Below are positions 48,216-61,045 of a stretch of 64,000 bases of DNA, one piece after another. Under the pieces are notes generated by a model that had not been told where the DNA came from, ran no database searches, and saw only the letters and a program-made list of their open reading frames with translations. Position numbers and translations under genes: made by a program. The DNA comes from Vandiemenella viatica (Eukaryota > Arthropoda > Insecta > Orthoptera > Morabidae), in the NCBI GenBank assembly GCA_031002005.1, contig JARYHS010006964.1:6944001-7008000 (forward strand), in the 5' to 3' direction. Position 1 is the stretch's first letter. The number at the start of each line of letters is the position of its first letter.

Positions 48216-48939
48216 GAATACTCCATATGAAAAAATTTCTACTTGAGTAATAAGGTTATTGTACAAGAATTGTGTTTTTATAGAGCTGTTTGAAAGAAGC
48301 AGTACTCTCACCTGTAAGGATTATCAATTTTAGTCTGTTGTTAATAAACTGAAAGTACTCCAACTGCAGTGTGCCTAGACTGAGTAGAAATTCTTCTATG
48401 AGTCAAACCTTCAGGATTAGTATTGTGATTTTGAGTATGACATGTCGACCTGCATTTCTAGGCTGGTTTATTAGTTACTGAATTATGAATTTTTGTCTAT
48501 TTAAAAAATTTATTTTATATTTTTCATAAAATTGTTGTCAACAGGACCAGTATAATTTAGTAAAGTTTCACAGAGGGTTATGTTCATTTACTCAATGATA
48601 TTGTTCTTAATTGTAAGAGAAGTATAAAACTTTGTAGACCATTTTTCTCTCATTTTTGATACACTTCTTAGAAGGTACTATGTAAGAGATATTATTTGTT
48701 TTAACATAGATTTCTATTATTTGCGATGTTACAAGTAATTTACTTTATAGATATATATTGTGTTGCAAATAAATGTGTTCACAAGATATTTCTTCACTGA
48801 CCAGTATAATTTTTCAATAAATTTTTGGCAATATATCATTGACTTGGATTCAATAGATTGCTTGATCTGGTGGCACTTCCCCTACATATCTAGTTAGATA
48901 CCCCTTTATTGTTGTTATTTTTTTCATCATGTTATATGC
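48216..48939. other. Unassigned intronic stretch
   Basis: Nothing recognised. Confidence 0.45.
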
Positions 48940-49375
48940 TTAAGTTTTAAATTCCTTCACCCATCTTCCTACTAATAAATTTTGATTTAAGTTCCTTCAC
49001 CAATTTGGTAAATATTTCATCATTTCCCTTACCTACAAAACAAAATTTTCCACTTCTTTCTACATGAAACTGAGGGCCAGTTTGTGCTCATACTTGACTT
49101 GTCCTTTCCATATACTGCTCCTACTGGTACAACCAATCTCTCTCCAAGCTCTGTTGCAAACATATGCCCCGGCATTCTCTTCACTCTCCTAGAATGACTC
49201 CCAATCCAGCTCCATTATCATATCAGTTACTGACTTGCTCCTGTAGTAATTTCCTTAAACAAATGAAGCTGCTTTCCTTTCATGCCCTCAAACTCCTGTA
49301 TTTAACACCCAGAATGTGGGTTCCAGACTTTACCAATCAAGCATTGGTCTAAGCAAGGTTTTGTAACCTATCATG
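48940..49375 (-). pseudogene. Old LINE C-terminal fragment
   Basis: Follows the same order as the minus-strand copy at 3281-3805 but strongly diverged: TTAAATTCCTTCACCCATCT at 48948, CAATCCAGCTCC near 49201, CTCCTGTATTTAACACC near 49291, and a leftover of the EYG-VWDP block near 49320. Confidence 0.65.
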
Positions 49376-49912
49376 TTCCCTCAGATGTATTTATTTCATT
49401 GAAGTTTTTTCGTGAAACCAATAAAAAATAACAAAAATAAACATTTTTGCTTATACATAATATTTCATGAATGTGAAAAAATAATTGTTTAATAATTATA
49501 AATATATTTGATGGCACTCTTTAGCTTGTAAAAGTAAACAGCCTGTACACACATTGCATGTTTGCTCTGCTGCATTTTCCTAAAAGGACATTCCAAAGCA
49601 AAATCATAGAGTCTCAATCATAGAAATTTTCTAAAGTCTTCTCAAGCAGCTAATTTTTTCCCCGTCAAATATGTTCTGTTGCTTACTCTTCTGTATTGTT
49701 TGGCTTGCAGTGTGAATGGGTCACTATCATTATTCCAAGGAATGAAGTGATTCACAGATCAGATCTCTGCATTACAATACCAGTCTGTCCACACATAGAT
49801 TCACAAATTTGTTTATCACATTTACTAGTCGATACATAAATATTTAATTACCTTCATATTTTTATTTATAGTGATTATTACCGAAAATAATTGTCAAAAC
49901 TTGCCGTTTCAT

Positions 49913-50720
49913 TGTAACGGACTAGTCGAGTGGTCTAGCTCCTCTTCTGTGGGTGTACTTTGGTTTCGGCAGAGAGTGTCTGGAAACTCAGGTACTAACC
50001 TTTAATGGAGTTGCTGCTGCTGACCTCCGGCGACCTCGGCTCCACTCTCCAGTTCTGCTATAAGGCTATTTACTAACATCAGGTTCTGACACCACTGTGG
50101 ATTAAGGCCTCAGACCTGTGTGGTTATTAGTATTGGCTCCACCAACTTAGGCTTACTATGGCAAACAGCATGATCTCCTATATTCCACCAGTGAGGACAC
50201 GGTCTAACTGCTGTACGATACTGTTTATTGCTCGTCCTTGACTGAATACATATCATCCGATTTGATGCCGTCTGCCAGGCTATCCCCATAGGCTTCTATT
50301 TGATTTACATCTTCTGAAGTACTAGTAGATGATGGAACAATTACTTACATACATGTAGAATGGCTATCGGAGGATTCCGCCAAGTGTTGCAGCATTGTCG
50401 ACACTAACGAGAGACCAGGCTATTGGAGAGAGAGAGAGACTATTGACTATCCAACTGACATAGTATCTATCACTGAGAAGACCGAACGCATGCCCTGCTC
50501 TCCTTATATTGCCTGTATCGAACATTCTAGACTTCTTTCGGCAATTGACCGGCCAGTGTCCCTGGCTGTGGTATGCGCTGATCGTTTTCGTCAGCAAAAC
50601 CTGACTCATTACTCTCGTGCGGACGGCAGCGACTCTGGCATACTGTCACGACTCACCTAACACTCGTTTAATTCTAAATCACACAACTAACTCTTTTGCA
50701 CCCAAACTTGGCCCGTTACA
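49913..50720 (-). repeat. Left LTR (3' LTR in element orientation)
   Basis: 808 bp, TGTAACGGACTAG to GGCCCGTTACA. Contains CTGGAAACTCAGGTACTAAC and a GAGAGAGA run, both shared with the other LTR. Confidence 0.9.
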
Positions 50721-50731
50721 TTTTCCCCCTC
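50721..50731 (-). other. Polypurine tract
   Basis: TTTTCCCCCTC on the plus strand, immediately inside the left LTR. It sets the element's orientation as minus. Confidence 0.7.
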
Positions 50732-53700
50732 TTCTACGAAGTCTAGCTTCCATGCGAGACATTATCTAAACTGTTGATACTATCAACGTGTTGCTTAGCC
50801 CATTGGTTTTTAGTGTTGAATTTCTACTGTTCTATTGCTTTTTCATCTGGCTATTCATTGGTATATGGTCTTTTCATTGTTCCATCATTTCCTTGCATTC
50901 ATTGATAATAGGCAAATAGTTGACATGTTACTAACGTTTCAAGGTTACGGGAGTACCCTCGTAGCTGCTTACAATGCGATAAAGTTTTTTTACCCAACAT
51001 GGCATTACCGCGAAAGTACAGTAATTAACAATCCATTGGTTTGAAACATTTCTGAGAACTTGATAAGAAATTGTACATCATTAATATTGTTGACTAACAG
51101 CACATAAATCATATCGTATATTCAAGTGTAGAGAACATCTGATTTGCTAAACAATTGTACAAAAGGATTTATTTTTTTTTTCCTTGTGGAAAATATTTTG
51201 CAAGGAATTTCGCAAAAATAATGGTCAGTTGAATTATAATAAATAGATGATATTACAGGTGATACGAGTTGGATCAAATTTCAGTTACTAACGTCATGCA
51301 TTATCTTATCCAATGTTGACCGTTTACTACAGTTAGTTTGCTAAAAGTCTCTTGTGGTCTACTTGGAATTTGTTTTACACATGACACTTAACACATTAAT
51401 TAATATTTCGTGGATTTTACAATTGCTTTGTAATCGTTCACCACACAGATGATATTAGTTTACGCAAATTATAAGGTTCATAAAATACCACATCAAACAC
51501 TGAAATTATTTATAAAGTTGAAAATAACATAGTCTTTGGTACTTGACACCAAGTGTGTTGCTGGTAGCGCCTTTGACAAGCTGAGTTGCGAGGATCTGTG
51601 TCAGCAGTGGGTGCATACGACTTCCGACCGTCCTCCTCTGCCTGCTAGAACAATACACTTTGCGCCAGTACGAGTTCCAAACAATCATTTATAAACGTAA
51701 ATCTTGGAGTGTTTCACAGTTTGGCATGAGAAATTTTTACAAAAGAATTTTAGTTCAAATTAGTTTAAAATTTATAATAAATGCTTTTTCTTTATTTTTA
51801 TTTTTTCATAATCTAACGATATACAAATGCAGAAGAAACAATTCTGATGATTAATTCAGAAAAACCGATGAAATTACCTTCATTGAGCTATGAAACAATG
51901 CGTCTGTCAGTTTTTGTTTGCATACTAGGAGTCTGATATGTGGCCGCCGCTCTCCAGCTTCAATCCAGCCAAAGCCCATTAGACCTGTTGCTAACTTTCC
52001 AGTTGTGCTTATATGTCAGTCAAGGTTTACCTTCTGTAATTACTAACTCTATCTAATTGTTACTCCTATTTGTCCTCTTCATAGGGTGTGGCAAGGCTTC
52101 TGAGTTTAATATCATACCTACAAATATCTATTCCTGCAACGAAGATATCACCAAAATGTTAATGCCACCTGATGCATCCCATTCGGTTCCCAGTTCTCTG
52201 GTTGTTTTTGTGATTTAAATAGTTTGTGCTATCGCTTCCAACAATCACCTTCCTATGTTTCAATCCTATACCTTCATTTACTAAAATTCTTTCCTTTTCC
52301 ATCTTCAAAGCTTCTTAAGCCAATGAAACAACAGAGTAATTAATTAACAATGTAATTAATCTTTCCATAAATTTGGAATTATTTAGAATTTGAAGCATTG
52401 TCACTCCTGCTATACGAAACCTATATATTGTAACTTTTGACATTTTAGACTATTACTACCCCTCATTCACCTAAAGCCACAACGTGATGTTAATTTTTTT
52501 CCCCCATTTTTTTCTTTTTCCTGCCTTTATTTTTTTATTTTTTTTATTTTTTTTTATTTTTTGTTTAGCTAGTTATTCCAACATAGTTGTCTTCTTTCGT
52601 CCCCATATTATCATTACATTCTTACATTAAATCTTTGCTTCCCTATGGCTTCAGGTCATCAGCTGTTACAGTGTACTGAGTTTTACATTTCGCACTTGTT
52701 TACATTCCACGCTGGAGTACTATCCGCTTGCATGCGGTTTCTTCTGCCACTCTTGCATTTACTGATTGACAATGTTCCTTGTAGGTCACCGTACTCATAC
52801 AAGTTTAATGCATACGAATTATCCCAACAGTTTTAGTTACAGTCTTATTTATTTACTTTAATATCTCGATCCCTAATTAATTAAGATAGCTGATGCAAGA
52901 AGAGAAAATTGAAAGTAAACTGTGATTGTTTTTTTTCCGGAAGTTAAATATTCTTTAAGACTTTACCACACTTTTCCTAGTAATTTCGCCTATGATACTA
53001 TGTCACTTAAAGAGATTGTTTGTTGTAACACTGTCCTACCTCACAATTCTATCCCGGGTTTATTTTACTTTCCCTAGGGCAAACTACTATAGGACCCATC
53101 ACTTCATAGGAACAGCTGTATTTCCAGTGTTGACTGACCTATTACCGATCATCATCTCTCACCTACTGTGTACTAAGACAAATTTGTCTTCAGGTGACAT
53201 CGTACACTTCATCTTTCAAACCTAGGGTTGATATACAATCTCCTTTAGAATCAATAGAATTTAATGGTCAACATTCAATTTAAAAGTAATGCAGTGGTGA
53301 AGACGGGAATGCGTATACTCTTTTAATAGGAAAGGTTTCAAAGATATATGTTAAACACTTCTAAAAAGATGCAAAATGTTTACAGTTATTTCTTCCAGAA
53401 TTACAAAACCTTGTATCCTCTAGAGATCGTGTGACTGATAGCATGTTGTATGTTACAATCTTACTTCCGACTTTATTTGGTTAATTCTTACGAATTCACT
53501 ACTCGGTGAACTATGTTTACTATCGTGTTTGATCAGTTATATATTCTTTATCGTGGCTCACATTCTGCTTTCAGTTATCACTATCAGGCCCATCTGACCA
53601 AAAGATCATACTAGTAGCCTTAGGCATACTTTATCGCTTCCGTGACTATTAGCCTCCATTCTAAACTATGCTTAGTGAGTTCCTGAGATGCTCAACCACT

Positions 53701-55685
53701 ATTGCATAGCACGTTTTCAATAATAATCATATCACTATTTTCCTTTATTCCCCCTACTGCAGCTTTACGGGACCCATATCTCTCTTATTTTTCATGATAC
53801 TAACACCAGTTCAATAACATGTATACCCATCACTCACAATATTAAGCAACAAATATTCTTCATTAGTTCCCTTCTTTACCATATCATTAGTTTCCTTATG
53901 CATCCATGCTTCACTCAACAAACATTTAATTTCACTGATACAAAATTCTTCGCCATCGTCATCGCCTAAACGATGAAGTATACACATTTGTATCGTAGCT
54001 ACTGTATTTATCATTTTTAAATATATTGGGCTACTAGACTGTCACGTAAAATTCCAATTCTTACAGCATAGCACACTATTCCTCTGTGACTAGGCTTTAC
54101 CTTAAATGGGTCGTATAGCTGAACACACAATTCAGATTTCACATACTATTGTATTTATTAGGCAGTGTGGATCCGCCTTGCAGTAATTATTGTAGGTGTG
54201 CACTTCCCAATTAATCACCTGAACCCTTGAGAGGCCTTTATAACAATCACGAAGGATTCACTCGCATGATGTCACTCAGCAACCATTAATACACCAAGTA
54301 TGAATGCTCAAACCGTCAGAAATTCCACACACAATCTGCCCTTCAGTTTTTAAAAGCCACATTTAAATAAGTATCTGCCAGGTTTAAATAGCCACTATTC
54401 TTTACAGAGAAACTTAGCCACAATTTTATGTTTCCTTTCACACGCTAAATGATTTTAACTGCAGATTATTCTTATTACATAATTACATTACTTTATTGGA
54501 TCTGAAAGTTCATGATTACTTGTAACATCTTACTTGAACTGCTTCCGTTCAATTTTCAAGACTCAGGTCAAGGTTGCTAATTTACGTATACGAAACATAA
54601 ACATTTTGTGCATCCTCTTGTCAGTTAATGTAATTGATCAGACACTACTCTTTGGTAATGATATGTTACACCGTTTTCCGCAAAATTTCAACTCAAGATA
54701 AAAACTTTTCAATACACCCAAACAGAAAACATTGTGGTATAATTCCTACACATTTTGGGCCTATTACTAATTATGCACGCGCTTACCGATTAACATGCAA
54801 ATGATTAGAAAAAGTTATTTCAAAATGTTGTAAGATTATTATTTTAATTACATTACAATGGAACATAGAAGGAGTACTTTTAATTTAACATAAAAAAAAT
54901 GAGAACCACTGCCATAATATTCTGCTGCAGTTTGCCAAAGTTATTAGCTCAAGACCATTTATTTATCTTGCAAAACAATTTTACTCGAACTGAATAATAG
55001 ATTTTCGGCCAATGATTTTCCGCCGAATGCGAAAGCCCAACCAGACATGCAATTTATATAATTTAATGATACAAGAATGCATCTTCGTTTTCCGAGCTCA
55101 ATGAATAGCAAAACAGAAATCTTAAGCAAAAAATTATGTTACAAATATAGCTCACATTTAAATTTGAACTGAACCTCTGAATAGACTATGAAAACTCTAT
55201 TACAACTCATTTTGATCTTGCAGCTCAAATAGTTCATAATTTAGTTAAAAAAAATTTCAAGTTTAGTGAAATTTCTTCTTAAACAGGATTTTTTGTAAGT
55301 TATTTCATGCCAAATACTGTGACTGTTCCAAAACTCACCTGATTTTGCCGCTGGAAAACCGACGTGTTGCCGCTGTTGAACCGTGGTGCACTGTACTGCG
55401 TTGCACCCAGCCGCGTGATACGTGACTCTGCTGACTGGCACCTGACGCCTGCCGTTGACCTCTCCACTACACCGAAGCTGTTGCTCTTCTAAGACTTAAA
55501 CTTTTGACTACTAGCTGAGGACTAAAATAAGCTAACTCTCTCTCCTGCCCGTCTGCCGTTAGGTCGTTTCTGCCGTTCTACACTTTTCTCTTCCCACTAT
55601 TTCCTTCCAGTGTTTTCTGTACCTGAAGTCGTTGCCTTCGACTCTCGCCGATGGATTCGATCATCTCCACTCTGATCACCAAATT

Positions 55686-56512
55686 TGTAACAGACTAGTC
55701 GAGTGATCTAGATCCTCTTCAGTGGGCGTAATTTGGTTTCGGCAGAGAGTGTCTGGAAACTCAGGTACTAACCTTTAATGGAGTTGCTGCTGCTGACCTC
55801 CGGCGACCTCGGCTCCACTCTCCAGTTCAGCTATAAGGCTATTTACTAATATCAGGTTCTGACACCACTGTGGATTAAGACCTGTGTGGTTGTTAGTATG
55901 GCTTCACCAACTTAGGCTTACTATGGCAAACAGCAGGATCTCCTATATTCCACCAGTGAGAACACGGTCTATCTGCTGTACGATACTGTTTATTGCTCGT
56001 CCTTGACTGAATACATATCGTCCGATTTGACGCCGTCTGCCAGGCTATCCCCGTAGGCTTCTATTTGATTTACATCTTCTGAAGTACTAGTAGATGATGG
56101 AACAATTACTTAAATACATGTAGAATGGCTATCGGAGGATTCCTCCAAGTGTTGCAGCATTGTCGACACTAACGCGAGACCAGGCTATTGGAGAGAGAGA
56201 GAGAGACTATTGACTATCCAACTGGCATAGTGACGTGGCTACTGACAATCTATCGCTGAGAAGACCGAACGCATGCCCTGCGCTCCTTATATTGCCCGTA
56301 TCGAACATTCTAGATTTCTTTCGGCAATTGACCGGCCAGTGTCCCTGGCTGTGGTATGCGGCTATGCGCTGATCGTTTTCGTCAGCAAAACCTGACTCAA
56401 TACTCTCGTGCTGACGGCACGCGACTCTGGCGTACTGTCACGACTCACCTAACACTCGTTTAATTCTAAATCACACAACTAAATCTTTTGGACTAAAACT
56501 GGGCCAATTACA
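55686..56512 (-). repeat. Right LTR (5' LTR in element orientation)
   Basis: 827 bp, TGTAACAGACTAG to GGGCCAATTACA. Differs from the left LTR by scattered substitutions and small indels, for example an extra CGTGGCTACTGACAAT-like segment near 56232, so insertion is not very recent. Confidence 0.9.
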
Positions 56513-56516
56513 TCAT

Positions 56517-57065
56517 ATTATTAATTAGTTATTACAGTTGATAATTTACTCTAAATGTAATTTTGTTTAAAAAAATGGTTGTTATTATTTTATGTAGGGA
56601 GAGATAACTCAGACTTAATATTTTTGTGTTCGTATTTACAGTCATTATTAATGTGAAACAGAATTTTATATCAATGTAACCATACACCTTACTGTATTGA
56701 TTATTGTAGTTTGTTGGTCCTGTAGATATTATTAATTTTTTTATGTGAAATACCCAATGGTTGGGTTAAGTTTCATTTAATTAATTTAATCTTATTGATG
56801 TGTTAATTTTTTTTATAAAAGGACATACTCTTTTGTTGACAAGTTCTATATTTATAATCATATTTCATTAGTATTTACTTTAAATAAAAATGGCGAATAT
56901 TTAGTGTTTTTCATTTTTCATCACTTTTCTTTTTATTAGTAAATACAATTTGATTCTCAAATATGAAGTTTCTAGTTCATTTCACTAATAATTAGTGTAG
57001 CTATTTCTAAATACAGTTCAATATATTATCATAACATATCACCATGGTTATTTTTGTGTTTCTAG
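56517..57065. other. Intron sequence before the gene B array
   Basis: AT-rich with no element recognised. It ends in the acceptor TTTGTGTTTCTAG. Confidence 0.5.
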
Positions 57066-58006
57066 GAGTTATTCTGATTGTCTAAGTAACATTCAGATCA
57101 ACAAGCAGACTCAATCAATAGCTGAACATTTAAGAACCAGTGCAGTAGTGTGTCAGACGATTGTTTTGGGTGAACGCCAATTTTTTTGGAAAGACTGTGG
57201 AAATTTTTTTACAGATTCTGGGACACTTAAGAACCATCAGAGGATTCATTCAGGCGAACGCCCATTTTCATGTGAAGTTTGTGGAAAATCTTTTACACAG
57301 TCTGGGGATCTTAAGAATCATCAGAGGATTAATTCAGGCGAACGCCCATTTTCTTGTGAAGTTTGTGGAATCTTTTACACAGTCTGGAAATCTTAAGAAT
57401 CATCAAAGGATTCATTCAGGTGAACAACCATTTTTATGTCAAGTTTGTGGAAAATCTTTTAGTTTATCTGGGTATCTTAAGAAACATCAGAGGATTCATT
57501 CAGGCGAACGCCCATTTTCTTGTGACGTTTGTGGAAAATCTTTTACACAATCTGGGAATCTTAAGAAACATCAGATGATTCATTCAGGCGGATACCCATT
57601 TTCTTGTGAAGTTTGTAGAAAATCTTTTACACAGTCTGAGGATCTTAAGAATCATCAGAGGATACATTCAGGTGAAAAACCATTTTTATGTAGAGTTTGT
57701 GGAAAATCTTTTAATATATCTGGGAATCTTAAGAAACATCAGAGGATTCATTCAGGCGAATGCCCATTTTCTTGTGAAGTTTGTGGAAAATCTTTTACAC
57801 AGTCTGGAAATCTTAAGGATCATCAGAGGATACATTCAGGTGAAAAACCATTTTTATGTCAAGTTTGTGGAAAATCTTTTAATATATCTGGGAATCTTAA
57901 GAAACATCAGAGGATTCATTCAGGCGAATGCCCATTTTCTTGTGAAATTTGCGGAAAATCTTTTACACAGTCTGGAAATCTTAAGAACCATCAGAGGATT
58001 CATTAA
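57066..58006 (+). pseudogene. Gene B, last exon: C2H2 zinc-finger array, broken
   Basis: From the acceptor at 57065 the frame gives a linker SYSDCLSNI...SIAEHLRT, matching gene A's linker, then a finger array. Finger 1 lacks its first Cys (FFWKDCG). Finger 2 has RIN for RIH. In finger 3 a 2-nt deletion near 57370 (GTGGAATC where other units have GTGGAAAATC) shifts the frame, so the exon frame stops at 57396. The array continues in the next frame with fingers such as CQVCGKSFSLSGYLKKHQRIH to finger 10, then a TAA at 58004 where other units have TCA. Linkers are HSGERPFSC or HSGEKPFLC. As assembled it encodes a truncated protein; an assembly error in the repeat is the main alternative. Confidence 0.75.
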
Positions 58007-58524
58007 GGCGAACGCCCACTTTCATGTGAAGTTTGTGGAAAATCATTTACACAGTCTGGGAATCTTAAGTATCATCAGAGGATTCATTCAGGCGAACGCC
58101 CACTTTCTTGTGAAGTTTTTGGAAAATCTTTTACACAGTCTGGGGATCTTAAGAATCATCAGAGTATTCATTTAGGCGAACGCCAATTTTCTTGTGAAGT
58201 TTATGGAAAATCATTAATAGAGTCTTTGTAACTTAAGGGCCTTCAGAAGATTCATACAGGTTAACTTTATTTTCTTGAGAGGTTCATGGAAATTTATTTT
58301 CACTGTCTGCTATTCTCAAAGTGTATAAGCGAATTTATTCACATGAACGTCCATTTTCTTGTGGCGTGTGTGGAAAATGTTTTGCAGACTCATGTAGTCT
58401 TATAAACCATCAGAAGGTTCATTTAGGGCAATGCTTTTTTGTGGGTAGTTATGGATATTCTGTTGTACAGTCTATAAGTTTGAAATGTAATTTGTGGATT
58501 CTTGCAGATAAATACAGAATCTGA
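58007..58524 (+). pseudogene. Gene B fingers beyond the nonsense codon
   Basis: In frame with fingers 3-10, three more units follow ([21 protein letters not shown], then CEVFG and CEVYG variants with lost Cys) to a stop near 58229. After further decay, one well-formed finger survives at about 58345-58425 (CGVCGKCFADSCSLINHQKVH), then a stop at 58522. Decay increases downstream, as in gene A. Confidence 0.8.
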
Positions 58525-60816
58525 CGATAAGAAAGTACATAAAAAGTTTCAGTTGTGTGAATAGTGATTTTTTATTTATATTTGAAGAATATCTTTTATG
58601 GAATCTAGACAAATTTTAAGTCACTAGAGAATTAATAAGCATGATATTTGATTTTTGTGTTATATTTGTGATAAAACTTTTATGTTGTCTATGGATCTTA
58701 AAAGTCTTTGGATAGTAAATTGGGTGCACTTCTTTCTTACAGAATATTTTGTTATTTTCACTATAAATCTTTTCAGTAAAGCTGCAATATAGAGATATCT
58801 GTTAATTTGTGTTTTAATAAAATCAGTGTAATAGATAAATAAAACAATGTGTATTAAAAGTAAGGTGTTCTAGAGTGTCAATAACTGTTGTGTTGGAATG
58901 TTGGAGGAGCACAGTATGACAGTTATTAAATTGTTCCTTAATTTTAATATAAATAACTAAGTTGTTTGTAGTATATAGAAAATTTACTTAACTCACTTAT
59001 ATTATTTTATGTTTTACATTATTATTCAGACATATTAGTGTATTGATTGTTTAGTATAAAATGTAAGACAGTTTACTAAAATATATTTGGAATGATTATT
59101 ATATATTTGTAGGTTTATCAACTATTATTGGAAAACAAAAATAGCCTCAGTGGGTTATATGTTCTACAGTAGTTGGTTGTAGAAAAAATATTTTACTTTT
59201 AAATTGGTGTTTCATATATTCTTTTTCACATTTGAAATAAATATTATCTTTTACCCAAAAGTAAAGAAATTGTTGCAGAAATGCCTTACTCTAATCTGCA
59301 TCTGAGTATCCTTGCCTCCCACGACTTTTTATGACTGTCCATAAGGGACCATGCATAAACTTCATTACTCTTTTTTAGCATCACCCAATGCGTGGAACAT
59401 AGAGTTTTCTGTTGACAGTTACTACTGTTTTTCATTGTTGGCTTGTCTTGCAAATTAATGGGTTTATAATGAACATGACTGATATTTGTATGATATATTC
59501 TTTTGTATTACAAATATTCTGAACCACATGGTGATTATAACCAGCAAACGAATAATTATTAAAAAAAATCTTTAGTAGGTACATCTGAGGTATTATTTTC
59601 TTCTTGAGTTTTGTAGAAAACAATTATTATTACCTCATTCATAATTTTGATTAATTGATCAAGTATTGCAATCAATATTTGCCACATGAAAGAAGTTAAT
59701 AGTAGCATCATTTTTAGTTATAGGTTTTTTACCTGATGTTTTGTCACCTTTCTCTCTACATTACCAGAGAATTATTCATTGTCCTGCTTAGAAGTTTTCT
59801 ATAATTCAATGATTCCATTTTAAAGTTTGAAAAAATGCTAGAAACCTTTCTGTGTAATATATAGATCTATATCATATCAATTTCATACTTTAAACTAAGT
59901 ATAATGCTTTAGCAAGCACTACTATTAAAAATGCCCTAATAGTCACTTAACTGGCTCAAAAAGATTTCATCAAGAAGCAGTGTGGTGACCTATTTCCAAT
60001 CCTATTAATGCCAATGCGAATTTTTTCTGGGTGAGGGTTAGTGGGGGGAATTTTGTGAGACATCTACAATTTTAGCCTACGTATCATGTGCCTGATGCTT
60101 TTAACATATGATACTGGCTGGAAGGTGTCAGCTATTTTAGACAGGGTCATCCTAGAATTATGGCTTAAAGTCACACACAAGTATGGTGCTGTAGGTATAT
60201 TTTGTACCCAAAAGACAGCGATAATTAAATTAAGGGAATATATATCTGCATGCTATTGTGTATTTTCTAACCTATCTTAACTGCCCCAAATAGAGTAAAA
60301 AAATTTAACTGTTCAGTTTCGACCCCCTTCCCCCTATATATGCCAGTGCAGTTATCTACCTAATCCTTCTCCCCTCTGACCCAACTACATACTTTATTGA
60401 TGCTCCCTAAATTATTGAGAAAGGCCACTCTCATATCTAGTGTTGCAAATATGGGGTAAACATAATGTAACTCCTAAAGTATATTATTTTCTTCATTGGA
60501 GGAAGTATTATTGATATGTATAGATCCATCAGCTAGTATAAAGAATAGTGGAACACAGTGATTCCTTTCACAAACATAACACAATATAATTTAATCCGTA
60601 TGTCTATTTTGCTTTACTGAGACAAGTTTGAAACACAGCCACCAATATAAATACAATTATAGGCATATAAAGCAAGGATAGATGTTGTGGGAGTTTTAAA
60701 CATCCAGAAATATATAAGTCGTAAAGTTCGTTAAGTTCTGCAGTCACCTTTGACCATACATCAATAGAGTAATAGAAAAAATTATGTTGTCTTGCCATAG
60801 CACATTACAAAATTAC
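58525..60816. other. 3' flank of gene B
   Basis: AT-rich. Faint finger-like strings continue to about 58700 (TFMLSMDLKSL). Beyond that nothing is recognised. Confidence 0.45.
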
Positions 60817-61045
60817 CAAGCACGGTGCATGAGCGGTAAGGCTCTGGCGTTGAATTCAGGAGGACACAGATTTGAATTCAAATCCCTCCTTCCAGATTTG
60901 GGTTTTGCCTAAAATCATTGTAGGATGAATACTGAGGTGGTTCCTTCAAATCGCTATGACCGAATTCTATCCTGCATATTGTTCCAATTTCTTTCCAACC
61001 ACTAATAATCCTCAGTGTTGATTATGTATCAAACTGAAGAAATTA
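60817..61045 (+). mobile_element. tRNA-derived SINE
   Basis: Head CACGGTGCATGAGCGGTAAG (A-box region), B-box-like ATTTGAATTC near 60871, and body motifs GATTTGGGTTTTGCC and CCTTCAAATCGCTATGACCG. It is a diverged copy of the 25785 family without a clear tail. Confidence 0.75.

Larger units (their letters stand above)
49913..56512 (-). mobile_element. Complete non-coding LTR retrotransposon in antisense to gene B
   Basis: Two long direct repeats of 808 and 827 bp enclose 4965 bp. Both start TGTAAC and end TTACA, and the element is flanked by TCAT at 49909-49912 and 56513-56516. A polypurine tract (GAGGGGGAAAA on the minus strand, 50731-50721) abuts the left LTR, so transcription runs right to left. 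A candidate primer site TGGTGATCAGAGTGG starts a few bases inside the right LTR. I find no gag, protease, reverse transcriptase or integrase motifs and no long frame. It is therefore either a non-autonomous large element or badly decayed. Confidence 0.88.
47488..57065 (+). other. Gene B predicted intron
   Basis: Bounded by GTAAGG (47488) and TTTGTGTTTCTAG (57065), with phase 2 matched on both sides. The acceptor resembles that of gene A (TTTCTGTTTCTAG). It contains diverged duplicated segments, LINE pieces and a complete LTR retrotransposon in antisense. Confidence 0.72.

Noticed and set aside
50364..50609. 81-codon minus-strand gene
   Set aside because: It lies wholly within an LTR and is not conserved as a frame in the other LTR.
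57606..58175. 189-codon frame overlapping gene B's array
   Set aside because: Shadow of the finger repeat in another frame, with no ligands in register.
14490..58524. CRISPR-like array in the regular 84-bp repeats
   Set aside because: The repeats are coding zinc-finger units in a eukaryotic context, without unique spacers.
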